From Syntrophobacteraceae bacterium (GTDB lineage Bacteria > Desulfobacterota > Syntrophobacteria > Syntrophobacterales > Syntrophobacteraceae), in the NCBI GenBank assembly GCA_031292215.1, contig JARLHO010000147.1, positions 1 through 35,704 of the forward strand: 35,704 nt of DNA. The letters run 5' to 3'. The position numbers and the translations under genes were made by a program. Position 1 is the stretch's first letter, and every line of letters begins with the position of its first letter. Below are positions 7,818 through 15,490 of the stretch, piece by piece. Under the pieces are notes generated by a model. It was not told the origin of the DNA and searched no databases. It was given only the letters and a program-made list of their open reading frames with translations.

Positions 7818-9728
7818 ATGGCTGGCTCACCTGCTTACGCTGTAGATCTTACGGCCATGATCGCGGCCACGATGCTGCCCTTTGTCTCCTTTCTGACGAT
7901 ACTTATTGCCACGCGGGGCCGGCCACGTCTTTCGGCGGGGCTATCGATCGGGTCGGTGACGATCTCACTGGCATGTTCGATCGCTTTGCTGGCGCTACAT
8001 TTCCACTTGGCTGCGCCCATCGAGTTTTCGACCCGGCTGCTTGCTTCCGGCGGTTTGGATATTCCGTTCGGGTTTTTGCTGGACAGGCTAAATCTTTTGA
8101 TGATTGCGATCGTCTCGGCGATCTGCTTTCTGGTGCAGGTCTACTCGCTCGGGTACATGGCAGGAGATCCCGGGTTTTCTCGCTACTACGGCTTCATGTC
8201 GCTTTTCACCTGGGCCATGATGAGCCTTGCCCTTTCGGCCAGCCTGCTCCAACTGTATTTTTTCTGGGAACTCGTAGGGCTTTCGTCCTATCTGCTTATC
8301 GGCTTCTGGTATGAGAAATTCAGCGCCACCCAGGCGGGCAAAAAGGCGTTCGTAATGACGCGGGCCGGTGATGCGGCCTTTTTTATCGGACTCCTGCTTC
8401 TTTTCGTACACACCGGGGATCTTAGTATCGCGCACCTGGACAGCCGGAGCGCGTTATCGGGGGTCTCGCCTTCCTTTCTCACCCTTTCGGCCCTCCTGAT
8501 ATTTGGGGGGATAGTGGGTAAAAGCGCGCAGTTTCCCCTGATGACCTGGCTGCCCGACGCCATGGAAGGACCCACCCCGGTTAGCGCCTTGCTCCATTCG
8601 GCCACGATGGTCGCAGCGGGAGTGTATCTTTTCGCGCGGCTTTTCCCTTTTTTCAGCATGTCTTCGGTAGCAATGACGGTCTTTCTGGCCATTGGAACGA
8701 TCAGCATGCTGCTGGCCTCGACGATGGCCATCGTCAGCCGGGACATAAAGAAGGTTTGGGCCTATTCAACGATAAGTCAGCTCGGCTTTATGATTATGGC
8801 CCTGGGTGCGGGCGGATATTTCGCCGGTGTTTTTCATCTGACCACGCACGCGGGTTTTAAGGCGCTGCTCTTCCTTTGCTCCGGGGTGTTCATCCACCGC
8901 TACGAGACCAACGACATCTATGAGTTGAGCCGTTTTGGGGCAAGGCGGATGGTTATCCCCACGGTTTCGATTGTCCTTGGGGCGGCGGCACTTTCGGGGC
9001 TTCCGCCGCTTTCGGGCTATTTCAGCAAAGAGGCCATAATGGGCTCGCTCGCGGCGATGCACAATCCTTTGTGGCTGGCAGCGGGGCTTGCCGGGGTCTT
9101 TTTGACCGCCTACTACTCGTTTCGCGTAATTTTTATCCTTCTCTTTCCGCGGGCGGAAGGGGCTGCAAGCCCGCCGCCGCAGGAAGCGGGCATAACGGCA
9201 GGCGGTCACGCCGCCCATGAGTCCGGGTATCGGGCGATGGCCTGGCCGCTGATTATCCTTTCTGCGGTTAGCGTTATATTTGGTTTTTTTAAAACCTCGT
9301 TTAAAGATTTTATCGGTGGCGGCGCAGCAGCAGGCGGCGCGGCGGGGATGGAACCCTCCTGGCTCCATATCGCCCCGCTTGCTCTTGCCCTGGCGGGGGT
9401 GGGGCTTGCGTGGGTCGAATTTGGCCGCAAGGGGGCAAAGCAGATCGGTTTTGTGGACAGGATGCCGGTTCTATCCCGATTGTTTGCCGAGAGGTGGTAC
9501 ATCGATCGTTTTTACGGCCTCGTAGTCGAGTTCGTTATCGACAGGGGCATATCAAGGCTCTGCTCTCAAAACGACAGGAAAGTCATTGACGGGAGTATCG
9601 ACGGAATATGCGAGGGAACGGTTGAAAGCGGTTGGGTGGTGGCCTTTCTGCAGACCGGGATGATTCAGTACAGGCTTTTGGCGATACTTGGAGTTTTGGC
9701 CCTGCTTCTTCTTTGCTTTTATTTTTGA
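7818..9728 (+). CDS. nuoL: NADH-quinone oxidoreductase subunit L (NuoL)
   Basis: Distal antiporter-like proton pump subunit of complex I, 636 residues, with the long C-terminal extension that forms the lateral helix. Pump residues are in place: Glu151 in FWELVGLSSYLLIGFW, Lys235 in VGKSAQFPLMTWLPDAMEGP, the following histidines (LLHSATMV), and the Lys of GYFSKEAI in the broken helix TM12. The loop between roughly residues 435 and 520 is rich in Ala, Gly and Pro. ATG 7818 lies 8 bases after nuoK. The 3' end overlaps the upstream extension of the nuoM frame, but the likely nuoM start lies beyond the nuoL stop. Confidence 0.95.
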   Translation: MAGSPAYAVDLTAMIAATMLPFVSFLTILIATRGRPRLSAGLSIGSVTISLACSIALLALHFHLAAPIEFSTRLLASGGLDIPFGFLLDRLNLLMIAIVSAICFLVQVYSLGYMAGDPGFSRYYGFMSLFTWAMMSLALSASLLQLYFFWELVGLSSYLLIGFWYEKFSATQAGKKAFVMTRAGDAAFFIGLLLLFVHTGDLSIAHLDSRSALSGVSPSFLTLSALLIFGGIVGKSAQFPLMTWLPDAMEGPTPVSALLHSATMVAAGVYLFARLFPFFSMSSVAMTVFLAIGTISMLLASTMAIVSRDIKKVWAYSTISQLGFMIMALGAGGYFAGVFHLTTHAGFKALLFLCSGVFIHRYETNDIYELSRFGARRMVIPTVSIVLGAAALSGLPPLSGYFSKEAIMGSLAAMHNPLWLAAGLAGVFLTAYYSFRVIFILLFPRAEGAASPPPQEAGITAGGHAAHESGYRAMAWPLIILSAVSVIFGFFKTSFKDFIGGGAAAGGAAGMEPSWLHIAPLALALAGVGLAWVEFGRKGAKQIGFVDRMPVLSRLFAERWYIDRFYGLVVEFVIDRGISRLCSQNDRKVIDGSIDGICEGTVESGWVVAFLQTGMIQYRLLAILGVLALLLLCFYF

Positions 9729-9771
9729 AAGCGTATTTGCGAACCCCTGGATCAAAGAAGGCGATTTTCCC

Positions 9772-11253
9772 ATGCACATGGAGCCCGCAACGTTTCCTTT
9801 TCTTTCCGCCATCCTGCTTAGCTGCGTAGTCGGCATGCTGACGATCATGGTTATTCCGGAAGAAAGGCATGTGCTGATAAAGCAGGTCAGCATTTTTTTC
9901 TCCGGAGTTTGCCTGCTTTTAACCCTGTATGTTTTTTTTGCTTTCAACAGGAGCTTAGGGGGACTGCAGTTCGTAGAGCAGGTGTCGTGGATTCCCACCC
10001 TGGGCATAAGTTATTTCAACGCGGTGGACGGGTTCAGCCTGCCGAATCTATTGCTTACGGGCATCGTATTTTTTACCGGTGTTTTGACCATGTGGGAACT
10101 CAATACGCGGGTAAAAGAATACTTCGCTCTCTATTTTTTGCTGGTTACCGGTGTGTTCGGTCTTTTCATGAGTATGGACCTTTTCTTCATATTCGTCTGG
10201 TACGATGTTTCCCTTTTCCCGATGTATCTTTTGATAGCGATCTGGGGCACGACCCGCAAGGAGTACGGGGCGATGAAGCTGACCCTCTACCTTCTTGCGG
10301 GAAGCGCTCTGATTCTGCCTGCGATCATCTTTTTGTGGGCCAAATCGGGTCTTAACACCTTTTCCTTCGTTTCGCTGATGCACCCCGGGATGTTTAGTCC
10401 GGCGGATCAGAAGTTCGCTTTCCTGCTGCTCTTTTTGGGATTTGGCATCCTTGCGGCCGTTTGGCCCATGCATACCTGGTCTCCCGACGGACATGTGGCA
10501 GCACCCCATGGGGTCAGCATGGTGCATGCGGGGGTCCTCATGAAGATCGGATCTTTCGGGGTGCTTCGCGTCGCCATCATGCTCTGTCCTCTGGGGTGGA
10601 TCTACTGGGCGAAGTCGATGGCGGTGCTTGCCGTAATCGGAATAATCTACGGCGCGCTGGTTGGCTTGAGGCAGACGGACCTAAAATACGTGATCGGCTA
10701 TTCGAGCGTATCGCACATGGGGGTCGTGGGGCTGGGGCTATCGACGGTCACCGTGGCGGGGCTTAACGGGGCTGTATTCCAGATGTTTGCACACGGCATC
10801 ATGACGGCACTGCTCTTTTCGTCGGTCGGCTACATTTACGACCGGACCCACACGAAGCTGATCCCCGAACTCGGAGGCCTTAGCCGTATAATGCCGGTCG
10901 CCTCGGCGTTTTTCATCCTTGCGGCCCTTGCCGGGGTGGGATTGCCCGGGCTTGCGAATTTTTGGGGCGAACTCCTGGTATTTCTGGCGGCTTTTAAGGT
11001 TTATCCCCTCTTCGGGGTAATTGGAGTGGTGACGCTCGTTATAACCGCTCTTTTCATGCTGCGCGTCGTGCAGAAAACATTCTACGGTCCCGCAAACGCG
11101 CGCTTTGCCGGACTGCCGGATGTCTCCCCATGGCTTGGGACTCCCCGGATAATACTGGCCGCGGTCCTTTTGATCCTGGGCCTTTATCCTTCCCTGTTAT
11201 TTAACGTGATCCGGACCGCTTCGGTTCCATTTATGAATGGGTTGCCTAGATGA
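9772..11253 (+). CDS. nuoM: NADH-quinone oxidoreductase subunit M (NuoM), altered pump residues
   Basis: Antiporter-like proton pump subunit of complex I, 493 residues with about 14 helices. I chose ATG 9772 (AAGAAGG 10 bases upstream; ATG 9778 is also possible). The frame is open to a TTG at 9688 inside nuoL. Two key residues differ from E. coli NuoM. The TM5 Glu144 position reads VWYDVSLFPMY, with Asp145. The TM7 Lys234, expected seven residues before the His of the P-x-H-x-W motif, is Leu227 (GILAAVWPMHTW). The TM8 lysine (VLMKIGSFGVLR) and the TM12 glutamate (ANFWGELLVF) are conserved. I checked both codons (GAT and CTT) and the surrounding frame is clean, so this is not a frameshift. The subunit is structurally intact but may pump differently. 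Confidence 0.93.
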   Translation: MHMEPATFPFLSAILLSCVVGMLTIMVIPEERHVLIKQVSIFFSGVCLLLTLYVFFAFNRSLGGLQFVEQVSWIPTLGISYFNAVDGFSLPNLLLTGIVFFTGVLTMWELNTRVKEYFALYFLLVTGVFGLFMSMDLFFIFVWYDVSLFPMYLLIAIWGTTRKEYGAMKLTLYLLAGSALILPAIIFLWAKSGLNTFSFVSLMHPGMFSPADQKFAFLLLFLGFGILAAVWPMHTWSPDGHVAAPHGVSMVHAGVLMKIGSFGVLRVAIMLCPLGWIYWAKSMAVLAVIGIIYGALVGLRQTDLKYVIGYSSVSHMGVVGLGLSTVTVAGLNGAVFQMFAHGIMTALLFSSVGYIYDRTHTKLIPELGGLSRIMPVASAFFILAALAGVGLPGLANFWGELLVFLAAFKVYPLFGVIGVVTLVITALFMLRVVQKTFYGPANARFAGLPDVSPWLGTPRIILAAVLLILGLYPSLLFNVIRTASVPFMNGLPR

Positions 11254-12695
11254 ACTGGATAACTGAGGGTCCCGAAATATTTTATTTTGGAGCAAGCCTG
11301 TGGTTCCTGCTCCTTACCTTTGCCGCTCCGCAAAAGCCCGTTTCGAACGGGGGGCGTCGCCGGGAATATCTATCGGCCATTCTCCTGGCTTCGGTCGGCA
11401 TACTGGTATGCCTTGCTTCGGTGCGGGCGGAAGGCTGGCTTTTTATACGGGCCTACAGCGTCGATCTTTTTTCACAGGTCTTTAAGACGCTGCTCTCGCT
11501 TGGGCTCTTTTTGATAGTGTCTCTTTGCGGAAGTATTTCGGATATCGATGAGCGGCGCCACAACGAGTTCTATTTCCTTCTTTTTTCCTGCACGCTTGCG
11601 CTGATGCTGCTGGTGAGCGCCGACCATCTTTTGTCGATTTACTTATCGCTCGAGCTCTCCAGCTACTCGCTCTACATCCTCGTTGCGTTGAGGAAGAGGC
11701 GAGCTCTTGGGCTGGAAGCGGGGATAAAATATTTTCTGACAGGCAGTTTCGCTGCGGCGGTGATGCTTTTTGGGATGGCGCTTCTGTATTCTTCCTGCGG
11801 GACAGCCTACCTTCCCGATATGGCCAAAGTACTGCCGGGATTGATCAGCAGACCGACTGTGATAATGGGATTGCTTTTCACCCTGGGCGGGTTTTTCTTT
11901 AAGCTTGCCGTATTCCCCTTCCATTCCTGGGCGCCCGATGCCTACCAGGGAGCTTCCAACCAGGTCGCGGGCTACATCGCGACGGCTTCAAAGGTTGCAG
12001 CCATCGCCGTTGTCCTGAGGGTGCTGGCCTCCGCCGGCCACGGCAGCGCCTACCTCGTTCACGTGCTGGTGATTTTATCCGTTGTTTCGATGACCCTGGG
12101 AAACCTTGCCGCCATTGTGCAAAAAGACCTGAAGAGGCTGCTCGCATTCTCGACAACGGCCCATTCCGGCTACGTGCTCATAGCCTTATTGGTTTTGGAT
12201 CCTGCGGGGTACTCGGCTGCGATTTTTTATGCGCTTGCGCTTCTGGTGATGAAATTTACCGTTTTCATGGTCATTGTGGAACTTGCCCCGGACGGGCGCA
12301 ACCTGCAGATAGAAGAGCTGGCAGGGCTTCACAAAAGATCCCCTATAATGGCCCTGGCTCTTCTGGTGGCCCTTTTTAGCCTCGCCGGAATACCCCCGAC
12401 CGTCGGATTTACCGGAAAATTTCTGATTTTTACGGCGGCTATTCAAAAGGGCTACGTGGCGCTTGTAATCATCGCCATGATAAACGTCGTGATATCGCTT
12501 TATTATTACCTGCTGGTTATAAAGGCCGCCTATCTTTTAGAACCCGCCGAAGCGCTGCCGCCTCTTTTGGTCTCGTTTCCAAAGAAGCTCCTGGCGGGTT
12601 TTTCCATAGTCGGAATCGTGGTCGCGGGCTTTTTCCCTTACTGGCTGATTCAAATAGCTAATGCCGCGGTCCTTCCGCTCTTTGGGGGGCGGTGA
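11250..12695 (+). CDS. nuoN: NADH-quinone oxidoreductase subunit N (NuoN)
   Basis: Third antiporter-like subunit of complex I, 481 residues. The pump residues are normal: Glu in YLSLELSSYSLYIL (TM5), Lys in GGFFFKLAVFPFHSWAPDAY (TM7), Lys in TASKVAAIAVVLR (TM8) and Lys in VGFTGKFLIF (TM12). The start overlaps the nuoM stop (ATGA, 11250-11253). It is the last gene of the operon and converges with darP 26 bases downstream. The intact lysines here and in NuoL contrast with the altered NuoM. Confidence 0.95.
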   Translation: MNWITEGPEIFYFGASLWFLLLTFAAPQKPVSNGGRRREYLSAILLASVGILVCLASVRAEGWLFIRAYSVDLFSQVFKTLLSLGLFLIVSLCGSISDIDERRHNEFYFLLFSCTLALMLLVSADHLLSIYLSLELSSYSLYILVALRKRRALGLEAGIKYFLTGSFAAAVMLFGMALLYSSCGTAYLPDMAKVLPGLISRPTVIMGLLFTLGGFFFKLAVFPFHSWAPDAYQGASNQVAGYIATASKVAAIAVVLRVLASAGHGSAYLVHVLVILSVVSMTLGNLAAIVQKDLKRLLAFSTTAHSGYVLIALLVLDPAGYSAAIFYALALLVMKFTVFMVIVELAPDGRNLQIEELAGLHKRSPIMALALLVALFSLAGIPPTVGFTGKFLIFTAAIQKGYVALVIIAMINVVISLYYYLLVIKAAYLLEPAEALPPLLVSFPKKLLAGFSIVGIVVAGFFPYWLIQIANAAVLPLFGGR

Positions 12696-12721
12696 GGGGG
12701 GGGGACTAACCTGCGAGGTGA

Positions 12722-13228
12722 TTATACCCCCTTGGATAGTCCTTTTAGAAAACGAAAAAGAACCCGTGATGCTTTCGGAGGTTTTTGCCCCTCTCGCTCT
12801 TTCCGGGCGTTGAGTACGAGTTGGCGTAGAGTCTGTCGGTCTGTTCCCGGGAATCGGCTCAGGATTTCATCCATAGGGTCATTGTCTCCATCTATCAATT
12901 TATCGCGCCATCGTTCAACCTCTTTAAATTGTTGCTCCTTTTGAAGTCCTCCCCTGCCAATGGCATGCAAGGCCTTCTCAATGGGTTCCGGATCGGCCTC
13001 GCGCATGAGCGCGCCAATATATTGAAGCTGCCGCCGCCTGGCTTCACCCTTTCGAATCGTCTTGCAAAAAAGCAATGCGTCCCGCAGTTCCAATGGTAAT
13101 TCGATCTTTTTTATCTGGTCCGAAGCGAGTTCCGCAAGCCTCTCACCCAGGGCCTGCAAAGAGAGCATTTCTCTTTTTACCTGCGATTTGCTTTTTGGCT
13201 CCGTTTCAGCCGACATATCCTCCTGCAT
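12722..13228 (-). CDS. darP: ribosome maturation factor DarP/YjgA (DUF615)
   Basis: Homologue of E. coli YjgA/DarP, a small helical protein that binds late 50S precursors and promotes peptidyl-transferase centre maturation. The 168 residues follow the family pattern: KSKSQVKREMLSLQALGERL, then IRKGEARRRQLQYIGALMR, then WRDKLIDGD, and LRQLVLNARKEREGQKPPKASR near the C-terminus. I chose ATG 13228 because GGGAG lies about 9 bases upstream. The frame extends to 13315 but then overlaps the preceding gene. A second ATG at 13216 has AGGAGG only 2 bases away, which is too close. It follows an S4-domain gene by 73 bases on the same strand; both products bind RNA or ribosomes, which suggests a shared transcript. 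Confidence 0.9.
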   Translation of the reverse strand: MQEDMSAETEPKSKSQVKREMLSLQALGERLAELASDQIKKIELPLELRDALLFCKTIRKGEARRRQLQYIGALMREADPEPIEKALHAIGRGGLQKEQQFKEVERWRDKLIDGDNDPMDEILSRFPGTDRQTLRQLVLNARKEREGQKPPKASRVLFRFLKGLSKGV

Positions 13229-13301
13229 TTCAATAGTCTCCCGAAAAGCTTTAGGCAATTGTGGCGGTGAGTTGCCGGTGTCGACCCGCCTTCCGTCAGT
13301 C

Positions 13302-13520
13302 CTACACCACCTCAATGATACTTTTCTGATACTCCACTTTTTGTCCCCGAGCTATCTTTCGACCTTTACGGTATTCAACCACTCCATCCACCCGGACGCT
13401 CCCTTCGCTTATGACAAACTTTGCCATTCCACCGCTCGGGCATAACCCTGTTGCCTTAAGGAGTTTGGACAGTTCAATGTAGCCAACTTCGAGCAATTCG
13501 AGTGAAAATTTTATTAGCAC
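13302..13520 (-). CDS. YbcJ-like S4-domain RNA-binding protein
   Basis: A 72-residue protein made of one S4 RNA-binding domain, close in length and motif order to E. coli YbcJ: ELSKLLKATGLCPSGGMAK, then ISEGSVRVDG, then RKGRKIARGQKV. Such proteins bind structured RNA; the physiological target of YbcJ is not known to me. The start is GTG 13520, with AAGGA about 9 bases upstream. It lies just upstream of darP on the same strand, which fits a ribosome-related role by context only. Confidence 0.85.
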   Translation of the reverse strand: MLIKFSLELLEVGYIELSKLLKATGLCPSGGMAKFVISEGSVRVDGVVEYRKGRKIARGQKVEYQKSIIEVV

Positions 13521-14217
13521 CGATCTCTATCCTTGAAATGAGTCCTACTCCAATCCCGGCCAAAGATGCCCCCTGTTGGACATGTTTTTCTTATTCGAAG
13601 AGGATGTGGCAGGACATAAAGAAAAAAATATAATCACCCAACTGTTGATGCCGACAAGGGTTTCTGCAGCCTTGGAGTCGTCGATGTCACCGGGCGGCCT
13701 GATTGCTTTGGTTTCCCTGCCTCTGGGGGGACCCAACCTATTACTATCTTCTCCGCAGTATTTCCGATTTCCGGACCATAACCTGTTCTACTACAAAAAG
13801 GTCTCTGCGGACAAGGCCCGCTCCAAGAATATCCCGTGGTTCACGGGGAAATAGGGAGCGCAATTGCGGCTTTTTCGTTTTTCGGCGCCTGAGCGTTGCA
13901 GTATTTCAAGGGCCATTCCCGTAATTGAGCGCCAGATGAGGTTTGAGGAAAAATCACCCGATCCGATTTAGAGGGATAATGACTTTTTTGTCCCGAAACC
14001 AAGCTCGCTTTTGCCCTTGGGGTTCCCTATACGGCGATCATATGGTGAAAAACCATAGCGGTTCAACATGGCGGCAAGATCCTCTGAGTAGCTACGTTCG
14101 TAGATGATTCTAGCTTGACGCCCCAGGTACATTACCATATATTACGAATTGGTATCTTACGCGGATGAATAGAAACATATATCGCATAAAAAAGAACAAA
14201 TGGAGATAGGAGATTCG
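13521..14217. other. gene-poor region, base composition changes
   Basis: About 700 bp without a confident gene. ORFs on both strands at 13545-13854 overlap each other, lack ribosome binding sites and show no domain. G+C falls visibly after about 14130, leading into an AT-rich small ORF. A 56-codon minus-strand frame (13968-14138) is listed separately. Promoters for the S4-darP unit and the small ORF should lie here but are not evident. Confidence 0.35.
13968..14138 (-). pseudogene. possible small ORF or gene fragment, 56 aa
   Basis: A minus-strand frame too short for ordinary ORF cut-offs. The peptide is protein-like in composition: MVMYLGRQARIIYERSYSED near the N-terminus, then a Gly/Lys-rich end. 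There is no Shine-Dalgarno sequence before either ATG (14138 or 14132), and a stop lies two codons upstream. The first half vaguely recalls the C-terminal helix of GT4 glycosyltransferases (GRRAR...YE..YS), so it could be a remnant. I cannot assign a function. Confidence 0.25.
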
Positions 14218-14421
14218 ATGGATCCTGAAAAAATAATGGATGATTTGTCAAAAGAGTTGAATGTAACATTGAAGGCAATGGCAAAAGCAAAAGATGTGAA
14301 TGAAAAAGAGGTTTATAGTCGAATAATAAAGAACCTTTGTGAATCATTGGGTGTGTTTTTAAAACTGGCAAGTGAAATGATGCAATATGATGATGAAGGA
14401 AGTGAAGACATTCCTTTGTGA
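14218..14421 (+). CDS. small acidic hypothetical protein, AT-rich gene
   Basis: A 67-residue ORF starting at ATG 14218, with AGGAG at 14208-14212 placed ideally upstream; the ATG at 14200 has no such signal. The product is predicted to be mostly helical, with heptad-like hydrophobic spacing (IMDDLSKELNVTLKAMAKA, IIKNLCESLGVFLKLASEMM) and an acidic tail. I recognise no family. The gene is strikingly AT-rich (codons such as AAA, AAT, TTG and ATA dominate) compared with the G+C-rich genes on both sides, which suggests recent acquisition. It stands alone, with tesB 156 bases downstream. Confidence 0.6.
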   Translation: MDPEKIMDDLSKELNVTLKAMAKAKDVNEKEVYSRIIKNLCESLGVFLKLASEMMQYDDEGSEDIPL

Positions 14422-14577
14422 TAGTGCTAACCGTCAATTGTCGAGTTCGCGCTACCCGTTAGAAACCTCACGAATGCTCCTCCATCCAATCGGTTACCAG
14501 GCGGATGAAAAGGTCCGTTTCGTAAAGGTGTAGTATAAGGAAAGCAAGTCTAACTTGTCGCGGAGGAGAAACTGGCG

Positions 14578-15471
14578 ATGAAGGCATGCACGGATGGCGA
14601 CGTACTGGAAGAGTTGTTGCAGTTGCTAAATCTCGAACAGATCGATGAGAACAGTTTTCGCGGCCAGAGCCAGGATCTCGGGTTTGGCAGCGTCTACGGC
14701 GGCCAAGTCCTGGGGCAGGCATTGTCTGCGGCATACAAGACCGTGCCTGCCGAGCGCCGGGCCCACAGCATGCATGCGTATTTTCTAAGACCCGGCGATG
14801 TCCGTGACTCGATAGTCTACCAGGTGGACCGTATCCGCGACGGCAAGAGCTTCACCACGCGCCGGGTGGTCGCCATACAGAAGGGGCGGGCGATTTTTAA
14901 CATGTCGGCTTCCTTTCAGGTAGGTGAGCCGGGTTTCGACCATCAGGACCAGGCGCCGTGCGTTGCCGGCCCTGAGGGGCTGGCAACGGAAATGGAGATT
15001 GCCGGCCAGATCGCCGACCAGGTCCCGGGGCCTATAATGGAAAGGCTTAAATGCCCCCAGCCCATAGAAGTCCGGCCGGTGGAACCGAGTAACCTTTACT
15101 TGCCGCAAAAGCGTGGGCCTAAGAGGCATCAGTGGTTTAAAACCATCGACACGATACCGGACGATCCGGCCATTCATCAGTATCTTCTGGCCTATGCGTC
15201 GGACTACGGTTTTATGCCGACCTCTCTTTACCCGCACGGTCGGAGTCTTTTGGACCCGAAGATGCAGGTGGCAAGCCTGGATCACGCGATGTGGTTCCAC
15301 CGGCCGTTTCGCATGGACGACTGGCTGCTCTACGCCGTCCATACCCCTAATGCGAGCAGCGCCCGCGGCCTGGTCATAGGCAAGATATTCGACCGCCGGG
15401 GCTTGCTCGTGGCCTCTGTGGCCCAGGAGGGGCTTATCCGGTTTCATGGCGATTTACATGATGAGGCCTGA
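14578..15471 (+). CDS. tesB: acyl-CoA thioesterase II (TesB family)
   Basis: Double-hotdog thioesterase that hydrolyses acyl-CoA to free acid and CoA. The 297 residues align along their whole length with E. coli TesB: FRGQSQDLGFGSVYGGQVLG, HSMHAYFLRPGD, IRDGKSFTTRRVVAIQ and MWFHRPFRMDDWLLY. The catalytic triad positions read Asp209 (YASDYGF), Ser233 (VASLDHAMW) and Gln283 (VAQEGLIR). E. coli has Thr228 where this protein has Ser233, a conservative change. ATG 14578 has GGAGGAG at 14562-14568. It appears monocistronic and converges with malQ 19 bases downstream. Confidence 0.93.
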   Translation: MKACTDGDVLEELLQLLNLEQIDENSFRGQSQDLGFGSVYGGQVLGQALSAAYKTVPAERRAHSMHAYFLRPGDVRDSIVYQVDRIRDGKSFTTRRVVAIQKGRAIFNMSASFQVGEPGFDHQDQAPCVAGPEGLATEMEIAGQIADQVPGPIMERLKCPQPIEVRPVEPSNLYLPQKRGPKRHQWFKTIDTIPDDPAIHQYLLAYASDYGFMPTSLYPHGRSLLDPKMQVASLDHAMWFHRPFRMDDWLLYAVHTPNASSARGLVIGKIFDRRGLLVASVAQEGLIRFHGDLHDEA

Positions 15472-15490
15472 AAGGAAAATGGTTCTCGCA

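Noticed and set aside
12665-12730. G-run/C-run pairing between nuoN and darP as a bidirectional terminator
   Set aside because: The runs could pair loosely, but the loop is long and no clear T tract follows on either strand.
13545-13854. Opposed ORFs of 63 and 92 aa
   Set aside because: They overlap on opposite strands, have no start signals or family features and no support from neighbours.
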